DNA from: Riptortus pedestris
Taxonomy: Eukaryota; Arthropoda; Insecta; Hemiptera; Alydidae
Direction of reading: 5' to 3'
DNA length: 64,000 nucleotides
NCBI GenBank assembly: GCA_019009955.1
Contig: CM032230.1
Location: 108,007,501 to 108,071,500, forward strand
The notes below the pieces were generated by a model, which was not told the origin of the DNA, did no database searches, and saw only the letters and a program-made list of their open reading frames with translations. The stretch's first letter is position 1. Every line of letters begins with the position of its first letter. The translations under genes and the position numbers were made by a program. Of the stretch, positions 43,659-55,997 are shown in pieces.

Positions 43659-43829
43659 AAGTTCAGAACTTGATTCTTCTTTGGGAACAAAGATGGAAAT
43701 AGAATATAGAATGTGAGCTGACGTCATAACTGTGTCGTTACAGTACTTGGAACATCTAATTAGTTTATGCAGCTCTTTGACATTTTTTGTTTAGAGGTTC
43801 TTATCACAACTTTACCTTGTTTGTTTTTT

Positions 43830-44812
43830 AGCAGATTTCCCATAAGGGAAATCAGCTATTGAGGTTGTACTCATGACGGAATTTTCGAAATTTTTCTTCA
43901 AATGTCCATCGATCCTACCTAGTAGATGACGAAAATGAGGTCCGTTCAAAACTGTGTATACCTGTATCTATATATATATATATATATATTTGTCTGTTAC
44001 CGCTCTAGCGGTCGCAATTTTTATTTGATCGTTACCAAACTCGATATTTAGTCGTTTTATGTTAAAAAGAAAGATCAAGTTCATTAACGGCTGAAATCGG
44101 GGAGGGGGAGGAGGGTTTAAAGGGGAGGATTTTCGAAAATTCGAAACGTCTCCGTTACTATGCGTCGGATCGAAAAATCGTATAAAATCAATCTTATTGC
44201 AAATTAAATAAACTATAAATATTGATATATACATTAATTCATTGTCTTGAATATTAACCGAGATTTTTGCATTTTTCAGTTTTCAGCCATGAGCCACCAC
44301 TTCTACATATGTTTCATAAGCAATACTCTGCTACATAATAAATCACATTATTTGAAGTTTAAATACCACAAATTGTATTCAAGAGACCTTTATTGTACGA
44401 GATACATCCAAATATGTCCTGGTGACCCCCCCCCCCCGTCTTAAGGTTTTGGACTACTAAAATTTGATTGATGGAGCCCAAACCCATGTTTGGTTTTTAT
44501 ACAGTTTATTCTGACTTATTATTAATTACAGTACTAGATATAGTAAATAGTTCTCAATAAAATTAATATTTTATATTCTGATATACTTCAGTAATTTTTT
44601 TTTTTCCGGTGTGAGGTGGGTAGGCCCGTTTGTTTTAATTTCTAACCCAACGCTTCCTTCCTGTCGGCAAGTTATTGAAATTGGATGAAACATTTCTTAT
44701 TTCCGTTTGTATTTATTCACGGTGGTGTTGTGTTACCAGTATGTAGATTTATCTATTACTAAACTTCACGAGGGAAATCTGTTTAGTTTACGCAGCCCCT
44801 GAGTGTGTGCCT
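43830..44812 (+). mobile_element. H copy, long variant A, complete
   Basis: 5' AGCAGATTTCCCATAAGGGA after a T-run, (TA)n at about 43968-43988, core, C-run near 44425-44436, TTTCCGGTGTGAGGTGGG segment, 3' GGGAAATCTGTTTAGTTTAC with CGCAGCCCCTGAGTG and a T-run. About 980 bp. It carries the empty hAT target site (single GTTGTGTT near 44730). Confidence 0.93.
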
Positions 44813-45269
44813 TTTTTTGTAACCCATCTATTTAAATGTAAAAACAAGTACTATTTCGGTCATGAGTTATGTTTAATTCCAGTGAAGGCATTTCAAGAGT
44901 TAGTTCTGTTCCATGGGTTTGCTCGCCGTGACAGATAACGAATGGAGTTTGGAAGCGACTGAGCTTTGTGAGTGAAATTATTCACAAATGTCTCTTTTCA
45001 GTTGGTGTTTCTCTAAACGCCCTATAGAGTACGCTTTGGTTAATGAATAACAGCTACCATTGAACAGGATCTGTCATTTTGTCATATACATTTCCAATCG
45101 ATAATGCACCGCTAGTCAAACACACTGGCTGTTTTGCCTGCTTGGGTGCAACACACAAATTATTATCTGAGTGCGATTGATTATGCTTGTTTCGTTTTAG
45201 ACAGTGATGAATGCTGTATACATTTTATGAAACATGACGGTATGAATCATTTGCCATTAGTCTCGAAAC
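44813..45269. other. Unassigned DNA
   Basis: No supported feature. Confidence 0.5.
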
Positions 45270-46430
45270 TTTTTGTTTGTTTCTTAAGGTTTTATGGGGA
45301 AAACTACTAGGTTATCATCGCCCGGTAATATCTATAACTCTCGTTTTGGATAAGTACCTGCATTTTGTGAGTAAATTGTAAATATTTTGATATCCTCATT
45401 TATATCGTTATTTAAAATTTAACCTACGCCTTAATTTTGATTTATATACCATCTGGCAAATCTTACATCTATTCTTAGTTAATCTTATGTTATTAACAAT
45501 GATAGGAAATTTTTTTTCTTTTTCTTAAATTTAAACATACACTAATTTTCTTATCTTTTCACTACTTTTATTTATTTATTTTTAAAATATAAATATATGT
45601 TTTTTCACTGTTTTATTTTGTTTTTTTATCCAACATATAGCTATTTACAGATTTAAATTTCTTTATACAAATTTGTAATATTCATACAAATAAATAATTT
45701 ATCTAGCTCTTTTGGGTCATACCCAAGGGCAACTCCTATAATATTGGAAATATTGCATTCTTTTCGAACATTTGTATACGTATGGCATTCCATTAATATA
45801 TGGTAGATAGGTAGATTTGTGTTACACTTCTCACATATCGGGGGTTGATCTTTTGTCATAAGATAACTATGAGTAAATCTTGTGTGGCCTATTAGGAGTC
45901 CTTCTAGTACTAATAGGACGATCTCTTTTGTTGTCTCTTGTCAAATATTTCCATGGACGGATGGAGGTTTTAATAGCTTTTAGTTTCTTGTTCTGGGTTT
46001 CGTTCCACATTTGTTGCCAATTTTGATCAATATCTTCTTCGATAGAGCTCTGTAGATGTAATTGTTGTTGGGGTGATGGAGTCGAGTTGGTGGGCTTCTC
46101 TGTCTGCTACATCTGCTTTCTCATTTCCGTATATTCCTACGTGGCTTGGAATCCACACGAAGTAGACGACTCTTTTTAACTCATTGATCATTCGTATATA
46201 ATTATGTATTTTTTGTACTATTGGATTGCTCGTAAATATATCTTAAATACTCAATAGGGCACTCAACGAGTCGGTGCATACGAGGATTTTATCTTGATTT
46301 GTATGTTTCCAAATGCAGTGATGTAATGCGAACTGAATTGCGAATAGTCTTTGGTCTTGAATTTCATTGACATTCAGAGTAGATACACTTTTGCAATGAC
46401 TCAAGTCCATTTTCTTAATTTAAAGAGATA
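45270..46430 (-). pseudogene. RNase H-bearing non-LTR retrotransposon 3' end, copy 2
   Basis: Minus strand, in shifting frames: LFAIQFALHHCIWKH, VCTDSLSALLSI (TDS motif), YFVWIPSHVGIYGNEKADVA and DREAHQLDS (RNase H signature), then PPICEKCNTNLPIYHILMEC (zinc-finger-like), ending NLYKEI and stop at 45653. The 3' UTR runs to about 45270 and matches copy 1 (ATATAAATGAGGATAT, TTACCGGGCGATGA, AACCTAGTAGTTTT). It is longer than copy 1 and keeps the linker that copy 1 lost. It is 5' truncated near 46430, with frameshifts and a stop after LLSI. I-group LINE is the likely class. Confidence 0.85.
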
Positions 46431-47747
46431 GCCACCAGCTCCCCGGCTTCCTCATATTATTCTTTTAGAATATCTGCCTGATGTTTGATGATCTGCTCCT
46501 AATTGTGTTACATCATCAGTGTAAGCATTATTTATTCATCAATTCTTGACTGTGATTCTTTCATACCGTGCATTCAGCTCCTATTTCTCTCCTATTTTTT
46601 TTATAGGAAAGACTACACAGACGTTGCTTTTAGAAAATGTCAGCAATATATTTTTCAATTAATTTAATTGGTTTATTTTCCACGTTCAGTACGTAATTTG
46701 CTTATTTCCGCACAAACAAAGGAACTAAGCGATTAATAATTTTTCATAATTATTCCTCTTAGTTGATACTTTTTTCCAAACGTAAATTGTTAATATTTAC
46801 TACAACAAATATTTGTGAGAGCCACAGGATTAATAATAAACAGTCAAGTTGATAACGAGGGGGAAAACGGATAAATATTTGTGTTTTCTTTATCGTCATT
46901 TTATTTCAAGAGTATTATTTTAAGTTAATTTTTGTCTCATAAAGAAATTTAAAAAAATTAAATACAACACTAATACTTTTAATCTTTGAGAGACCAACTT
47001 TCCCTTCAATCTATGAGTGTTAAAACTTGTTATGGAGCCTGTGAGTATAACTATTTAAAATTAAAATTACCAGCGTTCCTTCATTTACACAATTAAAGTG
47101 TATATGGGGTAAATTATTACAGATATTTGTAGTAGAAACATTTTTTTATGGGGGAGGTTTATTTTATGGATTAGAATGTTTTCAAAGCTTGCATTTATTT
47201 TTACTTATATTGTCCATTTTGAATAAGGCTAAAAGTTCTATTAAGCAATAAAAAGAGGAAAATAGACATGTTATTTACCAACTTTGAGATTTAGTGGACA
47301 AACATTTCCATAATACAAATTGCTCAAACTTTATAATTTTTTCATTTGTAGTCATACAAAAAAGGGTCCAACGGATTTTATTTTAATTTATACTTATTCT
47401 ACAGAGGTCTATTTTTCTTTTATATAATTAGTAGTTAGGTGAAGGGATTTCACAATGATATGAAATATTTGTATTCTACTTCAACATTAATTTATTTATT
47501 TAGATAACTTAGATTGACTATTTGATCAGTTCTCCAAAACTAATTTAACCGTGAACTACCAAAGTATTTTTTATATTGAGTAATATTGTTATTTAATCTA
47601 AAACTTATTTATTATAAATTTAATTTTGAATTGGGTTAATTTTAGATTTTAATTTCCAGCCTTCAGTGGTCCTGGAGTTGTGGAGTATTTGATAGAACAT
47701 TGGAGGAGAAAGATCCTAAAAAAGAGGTCAAAGTAGGACTTCTGATC
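46431..47747. other. Unassigned AT-rich DNA
   Basis: No supported feature beyond a chance YTDD-like frame (see rejected). Confidence 0.45.
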
Positions 47748-48840
47748 ATTTTTTTTTCCCACTTCTGCACCCGCTGTACCTTTGGGTTTCCCCATACCAG
47801 CGGTCTCCATTTAATAAGAGATATAAAATTTTGAATAGATAAATTGGGCCAGGTAACTTAGCCTAGCTCACCGAGCACGGCAAAGCATAAAAGTGCAACA
47901 TTTGTGAGATTTAGTTTATGTCCGAAAAGTCCTAGGGGAACCCGCAGGTGCGACTCCTTTGCCTCTGTTCAGAGAAGTGGCAGCAAGAGCCTAACTAACT
48001 AGCCTACACATCTAAAGCCTAAATACTAACCTAAACTCATATAAACAATACATATATACATGTAATTTACAAACAAATACATTTTATTTGGTTTTCAACA
48101 CCAAGGCAAAGGTCCTGGAGGCTGAAAATCTATCAGCATCGTTTACCAACATATGGTAGCTCTCAGGAGGCCAGTTCACATACGAGAAAGCACTCATTAG
48201 CCGAATACGTTTGGCGTTGAAACGCGGACATTGGAGGATCACATGGTCAGCCGTATCCAACTTGCCACAGGAGCACAATGAGGATTCTTTTCGTTTGAAG
48301 AAGTGGAGCTTGTTATTGAAGTCCCCGTGACCACTGATAAGTTGGCTGGTGAAGTAATCTGGGACGTACCACGCCAGTTTAGTACTGGTCCTGACAACTG
48401 GGAAAAATTTGTAGGTCATCCTACCTTTGCTGGAGTTGGTCCAGCGACTTTGCCAACTGTCCCAGATGGTTTCTTCAGTATGGTGGAGTGTTTCTCTAAG
48501 GTCCTGTTGCCCTATTGTGAATATAGACTCTCCTATCTTGTAAGGTAACCCCCTGACTGCTTGCTATATAGCAACCCGCTTTGCTACCTCCAGGTCTAAC
48601 GGCAGCTTGCAAGCCATCACCTGCAATGCATCGCTAGAAACTGTCCGATATGCCCTGTTACCATTAAGAGAGCTCTTCTTGGGGCTTGGCATAGAAGGTT
48701 TTTGGTCGCTTTCGACATCTTTTGGAGCCAGGATGGAGCTGCGTATGACTGCGCATCAGGATGACTTCTGATCAGAATAGATGAAAGTACAGAAGCAGGT
48801 AGTTTCAGTAGAATGAGCAACTGAGTGATATCAGTCCCGG
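47748..48840 (-). pseudogene. R1-clade LINE RT C-terminus and 3' UTR
   Basis: Minus strand from about 48840: KTSK-like KMSKATKNLLCQAPRRALLM then, after a frameshift, AYRTVSSDALQVMACKLPLD (R1-type LL-ITRAYRTVST-ALQVLAG-LPLDL). Next ETIWDSWQSRW, GRMTYKFFPVV, SQLISGHGDFNNKLHFF and CSCGKLDTADHVILQCPRF, the R1/TRAS-type W-RW--S-KGRWTY, LL-GHG-F and C-C---DT-EHVL-ECP-F end. The last 111 codons (48084-48419) are open and extend upstream without a stop to a stop near 48565. The 3' UTR ends in a T-run (47749-47757 on plus). R1-clade elements are essentially arthropod-specific, which supports the host assignment. Confidence 0.85.
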
Positions 48841-49239
48841 AATACGCATTGCAGCCTGACCTTCTGGTTCAGCCAGATTTTGATTGCCATGTACAAAAAC
48901 ACAGGGCAAGAAATGAAGTAGTCAAAGAACGCCAGAAATGTCGTTGCGGAGTATAGGTCAAGTAAGAACGTTGTCAATTAACGAAATTCTACAAGTGGTG
49001 ATGGCTCTGACAATAAAAACAACTCGAACAAGAAATTTCTGGGATGAAAGTTATTATTAAAGGACCGAGGACTTCTTGTTGCTAAACCTTTGAGCCTCTT
49101 GGGCCTGGATCTCTTGAGTGCTAGATTGTAGAAATCAATTTCGATCGCACTCAATGGGGTGTCTAGATGGAATCTACCAATTCAAATACCTGGACATGGA
49201 ATGCAATAGTGGTGAGTGAGAAATAAAAAAAATAAAAAT
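48841..49239. other. Unassigned; possibly further decayed LINE
   Basis: Adjoins the R1-like fragment on its 5' side, but no RT motif could be aligned. Confidence 0.35.
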
Positions 49240-50100
49240 ATCCGTCACGCAGGGGCTGCATAAACTAAGCAGACTTCCCACGTGCTGTTTAGAAGAACTA
49301 GTGATATCTCAACACATATTCTGATTGAAAACCAGAAAGTACGAATTACTCGTTTAATATTTGAGCTACAAAAAATATATATAGAATATCAATTGTAGAG
49401 CATAAATTTATTAACAAGATAGACTCATAACATTTTCCGATTTCACTCATAATAACGGAGATATTTTGAATTTTCCAATTCCCCCTTCCCATATTTATTG
49501 TTCGATTTCTGCCTATTACAGATATGATCTTTAGTGTTGACTGAAACAGTTAAAAGTCGAATATTATACAGAACAAATAAGGAGTTTCGAGACAAGAAGG
49601 TCAAATCTTGATAGATAACGTCATCTTACAACGATTTCGTATGTATCTCTCGTAATAAAGGTCCCACGAACACAATATTAGGTATTTAAGCTAAGAATAA
49701 AGAGTTTCATGTTATAACAACTTATTGTTAATATGCGATGAGCAACAGTGGGGGAGGGGGGTTTACTAAGGGCTGAAAACTAAAAATTCCAAATATCTTG
49801 GTTAATAATCATACTATATATTATATATATATATATATAAACAACATTTATTGGCAATTACATTTGCAATAAGACTGGTTTCATACATTTTTTTGATCCC
49901 ACGAGTAATAACGTAGTTATTTCAAATTTTCGAAATTCCTCCCTTCTACCCCCCCCCCCCCACAGTGCGATTTCAGCCGTTAAATAACTTGATGTTACTT
50001 TTTGCTTAGTACGGTTATACATCGAGTTTGGTAGCAAAACACAAATTGCGACCACCAGACCGGTAACAGACTAATATAAAGATAGATAGATCTCTCTCTT

Positions 50101-50149
<49 letters not shown>

Positions 50150-50319
50150 CTATATATATATCTATATATATATATATATATATATACTTATATATAATTT
50201 TGATCGGACCTCATTTTCTTCATCTACTAGGTAGGATTGATAGACATTTGAAGTTATTTTTCGAAATTCGCGTCATGAGAACAAGCTCTACAGCTGATTT
50301 CGCTAAAGGAAAATCTGCT
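49240..50319 (-). mobile_element. H copy, composite, with (CT)n-(TA)n
   Basis: 3' end TCCGTCACGCAGGGGCTGCA; 5' end AGCAGATTTTCCTTTAGCGA. Between about 49330 and 49600 lies a second, diverged H core (CATAATAACGGAGATATTTT, GATCTTTAGTGTTGACTGAA) before the standard variant A interior and core. The microsatellite at about 50090-50190 changes from (CT)n to (TA)n, like the copy at 17141. C-run of 13 at 49948-49960. Confidence 0.87.
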
Positions 50320-50815
50320 AAAAGTGTCAACCAAGGCCTAACCTTGAGGGAGTTTGGGGACATTTAGAGGTTTACAAATTGTGTTATACAGGAATTGTTG
50401 CATTGCGGTTCTGAGGGGAACTACAAAATTGTTAAAGATTTTTATTAGTTCTATTTTCTTAATCGTGGGTTTATCCTTGGAGGTAGTTTACTGTTATCGT
50501 TATTGCAAAGTATTGTGTGCCAAGAAAGCTCACATTACAGGAAATACAGAATTATCAGGTGCACCTAATCCATCATATGACAAGGATATTTTGACACTTG
50601 TTCGTAGCTCTCAATATTTTTTTATAAGCACTTTATAAATCTCTTTCATTTTCCAATCTCACACTCCTCTTGATAGTATCAGCGACATAATGACGTAGAA
50701 ATCGAACAACTGCTTTTCATGGTTTATGAAAACTAATTTTGTTTTGTATTTATATTACATAATATACATATATTGTTTGTAAACTATTTTTACCCAATTA
50801 TGTGATTTTTCTTAT
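50320..50815. other. Unassigned DNA
   Basis: A 94-codon plus frame (50354-50638) has no recognisable family and is not called. Confidence 0.4.
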
Positions 50816-51006
50816 TTCACATGGTAAACCTAGAGTGGCGAGTTCGATTCTTGCCTGGGCAAAGGAAATTATTTAGTGACGAAATTCATTAAATAACGTC
50901 CTAAAATCCCACCCTGGCTAGAAAAGGGTGGTAACCTGTAGATAACCCGTCCCGATTAGCCTAAGTTGCAAAAAGTGGACGTTAATAAATAATAATAATA
51001 ATAATT
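50816..51006 (+). mobile_element. SINE, 5'-truncated
   Basis: CACATGGTAAACCTAGAGTG, box B-like GAGTTCGATTCTTGCC, body and a long (AAT)n tail GACGTTAATAAATAATAATA. Sequence identity to the best copies is high and only the first ~40 bases of the head are lost. Confidence 0.88.
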
Positions 51007-51474
51007 ATCAAGTCAAGTCTTAGTACCAGGGACAAAAACCAAAAACATTTTTATAAGAAAACTTCCACCTACATGTTTAACGTCACCAGAAGGCGTGCAC
51101 TCGAATCTGCTGATGTATTTAATAAAACAAAATATTATCTATCAAGACTTCTTATTATCTTATTCTGTCACCAAGATTTAGCGGGCTAAATATATTCATA
51201 TTATAATACATCGTTTCAGTTATTCAAGGAGGAGCAATTACTCAAAAATATTCATGATCCTTTCCGAGAAATATTAAACTCCCTGAAAGTTTTTTAACCG
51301 AAAAATTATATTCAAAGTAAGCAAAGGATACGATTGAGTCCTGGCTTAAAGTATAATGCCCCGGAATAAATTTACATAAAAAGACTTAGTTGATGAGAGT
51401 TAAAGTTTACAACACTTTGTTGAAAAATGTTTTATAACATTTTGTATTGTAAAGCATGCATCTAACAAAAACAG

Positions 51475-51890
51475 TGATTTCTTACTTACGTAGTTGAAGA
51501 ATTAATAAATATGGTTAACAGTGGAAATATCAATTTTAGTACTTTAGCTTCTCATTTTTCTAAATAATAAAAATCAATTCTGTTCAATTATTCTCCCATA
51601 ACGTCGAATTTAAATTTCCTTATGAACTGTCCTAAGCCAAATAGCATTTGTATTATGAGTCTAATATGTTATATAAAACTTTAGTTATGCGCTATTGATT
51701 TTATGATTCTTGTGTATCAACTTCGAGCAATAACCTAATTCATACTTCACGCATACCTATAGAAAGTTAATGACTCAGTATGTGGTGAAAATAAAGAGAT
51801 TTTATTATTTTTAAATACTTCCTGACTTGTCGGGGAGACGCCATTTTTATTTTAAAGCGTAATTGGCGAAGGGAAAGTACCATTAATATT
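51475..51890 (+). repeat. Repeat C, copy 1 (longest)
   Basis: GTGATTTCTTACTTACGTAG, ATTCTGTTCAATTATTCTCC, then AAATTTCCTTATGAACTGTC to AAGCGTAATTGGCG. The last ~280 bp are nearly identical to 54103-54381, and the whole is similar to 55494-55872. Class unknown; no terminal repeats or coding sequence. Confidence 0.85.
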
Positions 51891-51995
51891 ATTCTTAACA
51901 TCTTTTCTCTATCTCAAACATTAACGGAGATGCTTACATTTTTCAGTTTTCAGTCCTTCGTAAACCCCCACTTCACCTCATTTCATATTAACCAT

Positions 51996-52080
<85 letters not shown>

Positions 52081-52440
52081 AAATATCATTTTTCTAAATT
52101 AAATATCAAAAGTCCGTCATAAATATTTCTGATTTTACATCATCCATGCAGATTACATTTTCTTCAGAGTAGAAAATATAGTATTTACTTGTTAGACACT
52201 ATACTCAATATACAGACGATTCGTAAACAGCTAAAGAAAACTGTTAATTGTAGTAATCGGACCATTTGGTGGATAGAGGAAATATTTCTACGTTATTTTG
52301 AGTCAGACTGAAAATTCTTATATCATCAAAGTTGTTAATAATTTAATGTCCTACAATTTTTGTTCGATATCTATTTCTCTAACAGGTTTTATGTAGTAAT
52401 CAAATTAAACGAGTTATTTGAGTTGTTGTAATCATCCGTC
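51885..52440 (+). mobile_element. Decayed H remnants around (CA)n-(TA)n
   Basis: TTTTCTCTATCTCAAACATT, ACATTTTTCAGTTTTCAGTC, TTCGTAAACCCCCACTTC match the H interior. (CA)n-(TA)n at about 51995-52075. ACTGTTAATTGTAGTAATCG, GACCATTTGGTGG then resembles the core of another H copy. Confidence 0.5.
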
Positions 52441-54102
52441 AGTTAAACCGCACTGATACTCATGGGATTTTCTCTTATCAGTAATTGTATCACTAATCGT
52501 CTCGTGTCATGCTTCAATTTGATGTTACAGGTTCAGAGGCTAATTTTTAGTGAAAAAAAAAGTTGAAATTAAAAATCTAATTTGAGATGATACCCGTGTA
52601 CCGTAGTATTTCAACAGAAATGAAATAAATGGACAAATAACATTAGTAAGAAAAATTAGTAAATTACTAATGTGGCATGATTACCCCAAGACATTTTGAA
52701 GTTAGTAAATAAACTTTTCGACCGTGCTTAACTTTTGTTTGTTGTATTAATTTAGAACTGACTAAATTCCTAGAAAATGTTATTTAGACTTAATATTTCA
52801 AACTCTCATACACTTTCAATTTTAAATATGATTCAAGAAATTAATTGGTTTTATTTATATGCATAAATACTAGTTACACGTATATTCCAAATAAGCCAAT
52901 CACTGTACTAAATCAGGAGCTCAATGCATGTAGATCTAAATAATTGAAGATACATAAAAATAAATGTAGATATTTTGGAGCAAATACTACTGGGATTCCA
53001 ACATCACTTTATAACTATAGTACTAACGTTGAAAGTAGAATATTAAATTTCAATGGGGTGCATTCAATTTATAAGCCTAGTATTAGACATTTTTCATACT
53101 ATGACACTTGACAAATGTTTATTTTTACTATGTTATTTACGGGTTTTCAACGCAAGTACCAGGCATGACAAATATCTTTTAAACCTATCTGTTATTAGAG
53201 GATTTCTGTATTACATCAAAATTGTGAGAAAAAAAATCTCACATACATTAGCTGAATATAAAATAATCAGAAACAGTTAGCTCCGTTAGAGGAAGGCGCT
53301 CCATTAGAGATTACCTTAACATCAAAACCGCAAAATACAGGAACTGAATACTATGCGATGCTCTCAGCTGGTGTTCCCTTAATATGGAAATTTACCTCAG
53401 GAAACAGCTGGGATGGCTTCACTAAACATCAAAGTCCTCCGTACATACAGCTATACAGTTGTTAGAACCTATTTTAAGAAAAGGTTAAAATCTTTTACTC
53501 ATATAAAGCATAAATCCAAATTCCAAAAATATCGATGCATCAAACAAAACAAAAAATACGGATGCAATAGGATTTACAACTGAATAAAAGGAGGTTTCGA
53601 TATAATATTCAATAAGCGGAGTTGTAATATGTGACCATTAAACGTACTTTTTCTGGATCTTTGACATTACTCGGGGAATGTATTAATCTCAAAATCATTC
53701 ATCTACTAACTTCTAAAAATCAAAAGAAGTCATTAGGTTGTTTTAGTTCCCTTCATGTGAAGAGATTTTTTGTGAAGAACCAACTCGTAAAACACATAAA
53801 AGCATTTCAGGGAAGTAAACAGTTTTCCCAAGAAATTCTGTAAAAAAAAACAAAACAAAAAAAACTTTTTTTCTGTTCATGTAAAGAATTCATGTATATG
53901 AATCATATTAAGCAACTTGATTCACAAAGTATAAAGTATATATTTATGGATAAGTACCATATACTATATAAAACGTATTTCCAAGCCTCCTTTTATCATT
54001 TAATAATATTTATTAATTACATTTTGAATTATTGATTGTCTTGATCATTTAATAAAAAATAAATAAAATAACGAGATCATATCGCAGACAAACTTGTAAT
54101 AT
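52441..54102. other. Unassigned DNA with one possible exon-like frame
   Basis: Nothing certain. A stop-free frame at about 53266-53463 is listed separately. Confidence 0.4.
53266..53463 (+). other. Exon-like open frame, no family recognised
   Basis: Reading from about 53266, some 65 codons without a stop give balanced composition: LAPLEEGAPLEITLTS, NTGTEYYAMLSAGVPLIWKF, SWDGFTKHQSPPYIQLYSC, then stop. It does not begin with Met. AATCAG precedes it and could serve as a weak splice acceptor; no convincing donor follows. Such a length can arise by chance in 64 kb, but the composition is unusual for AT-rich junk. It may be a retro-pseudogene piece. Confidence 0.2.
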
Positions 54103-54381
54103 AAATTTCCTTATGAACTGTCCTAAGACAAATAGCATTTGTATTATGAGTCTAATATGTTATATAAAACTTTAGTTATGCGCTATTGATTTTATGATTC
54201 TTGTGTATCAACTTCGAGCAATAACCTAATCCATACTTCACGCATACCTATATAGAAAGCAAATGACTCAGTATGTGGTGAAAATAAAGAGATTTTATCA
54301 TTTTTAAATACTTCCTGACTTGTCGGGGAGACGCCATTTTTATTTTAAAGCGTAATTGACGAGGGAAAGTACTATTAATAT
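54103..54381 (+). repeat. Repeat C, copy 2 (nearly identical to copy 1)
   Basis: Starts at AAATTTCCTTATGAACTGTC and differs from 51611-51890 at only about a dozen positions, so the duplication is recent. It lacks the first ~135 bp of copy 1. Confidence 0.88.
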
Positions 54382-54389
54382 CCAAGTAT

Positions 54390-54660
54390 TTATTATCTTA
54401 TCGATCTTCTTGTAGGCGTCTTAATAATTTTGTATTTTAAATAATGAATGTATTTTCTCTTGGATCACGTCTGTTTGCTCTCTTCTTAAAGAAGTTGTTG
54501 CGTACACAAAACCTTTCTGAGAAAGCAAAGTTGCTCCGTTCATTTCCCAATCCCCAAGTTTCAGCTCTTATTACACGTTCCTCACCGTCACGTCTACCTC
54601 CTTTCGTACAGTTGAAATCCCCCATAACCAGAAGGGTACATTTTGGTTCTCATAAACTTC
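54390..54660 (-). pseudogene. LINE endonuclease (APE-type) fragment
   Basis: Minus-strand frame 54625-54437: VMGDFNCTKGGRRDGEERVI, GLGNERSNFAFSERFCVRNN, FFKKRANRRDP. This matches the GDFNA-VG, G-RNERG--L-EF, N-FF-KR--RRWTW block of AP-endonuclease domains in RTE-type and craniofacial-development-protein-2-like LINEs. The GDFN motif (active-site Asp and Asn) is visible. The frame ends where the SPDG-xxNQIDY block should come. Possibly the same broad group as the RT fragment at 25.9 kb. Confidence 0.75.
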
Positions 54661-55351
54661 CAAAGGAACTCTTCAACAATAAAGAGAAATTCGTTCTTTT
54701 CTACAGGCGATGATTCAGTTGGGAAAAAAAAGGTTAAAAGGATGGGCTCCGATCAGCACTATTGCATTAATTTACAATTACTTTAGTTGTAGAATATACA
54801 ACAACCATGTACTCCAAATATAAATATAGCATATTTAGAATTAATTGATCTACAATTAGTTTGCAACTGATTTCAATTTTCTTTTAAAGCCAGCATACAA
54901 CAGTTAGAGAAAAAATATTTCAGTTCGCTGGGATTTTGTAAAGAAAGCCATGGATTCATGTGATGTCTAACCGAGCATTTTTCCATCACCACCAATCAAC
55001 AGCAACCCTAGAAAAGGGTAGCTTTACTTATTCTTCGTTCCACACGTCTCATATTGATTCCCTTGACATTCTCCTATTTTTTTATAAATTGTTAGCCTAT
55101 GGTTAAAGGAAAAAGGTGGAAGAAAAATAAATTAGTTAAAGGGAATATAAAATCAATAAATGGAATAATAGGCTAACTAAAACATAAATAAAAGTTAAAA
55201 TAATAAGTGAAATTATTATTAACGATATAGTAAATGGAGATAAAATAAACTCTGAGTAATTTATTTTCTTAGCAAATTGATTCTTTTAAAAATTTATACA
55301 TCAAAATACGTCTGTCTAAAGGTCAATGTGGTATGCACGTCCCAGGGACTT
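54661..55351. other. Unassigned AT-rich DNA
   Basis: No supported feature. Confidence 0.5.
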
Positions 55352-55490
55352 GTAATATATATATATAATTTTGAAAGGTACTTATTTTCGTCATTTCCTA
55401 GGTAAGATCGATGGACATTTAAGGACATTTTTCGAAAATGGCGTCATGAGTACATTCTCAATAGCCGATTTCCATTAAGTAAAATCTGCT
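55352..55490 (-). mobile_element. H 5' end fragment
   Basis: A short TA tract, TTTTGAAAGGTACTTATTTT, GATCGATGGACATTTAAGGA, CAATAGCCGATTTCCATTAA, AAATCTGCT. It is truncated at the microsatellite, with repeat C immediately after its 5' terminus. Confidence 0.82.
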
Positions 55491-55493
55491 AAA

Positions 55494-55872
55494 AACGTGA
55501 TTTCCTACTCATAGTTGAATAATTAATAAATATATCAATACATAAATAATAAAATCCAATTATGTTCAATCATTCTCTCATAAAAACGAATTTAAATTTC
55601 CTTAAGAACTTTCCTAAGACAAATAGCACATATGTATTATTAATCCAATATGTTAAAAACATAGTTAGATAACAGTTATAAGAAATACGCTTATGAATAT
55701 ATGTTTGGGGGTAAAATCCCGATTCATATTTCACTCGTACCTATACCAAGCTAATGGCTCGATATATGGCGGGAATTATGGGATCGTATCATTTTTATGG
55801 AAATCCTGACTTTGAAATTCGGCGAAAACCATTTTTATTTCAAAGGGACTTCGACGGGTGAAAATAGATTTG
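55494..55872 (+). repeat. Repeat C, copy 3 (older)
   Basis: GTGATTTCCTACTCATAGTT to GGGACTTCGACGGGTG aligns along the full length of copy 1 with many substitutions and small gaps. Confidence 0.75.
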
Positions 55873-55997
55873 GTTTTAATAGCCAAATTCTTTAGTCTCA
55901 GTAGTGCACCCATTTGACTAGATAGGTCAGCTGGTTTAGGTCTCTGGGAGTTCATACATTTTCTTCTCTAATATATTTGCAAAACCAAACCAAAAAA

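Noticed and set aside
46505..46535. Minus-strand AYTDDVTQLGAD, resembling the RT active-site YADD box
   Set aside because: It lies only about 100-150 bases before the RNase H region, far too close for a real RT-RNase H arrangement, and flanking bases do not align to RT. Treated as chance.
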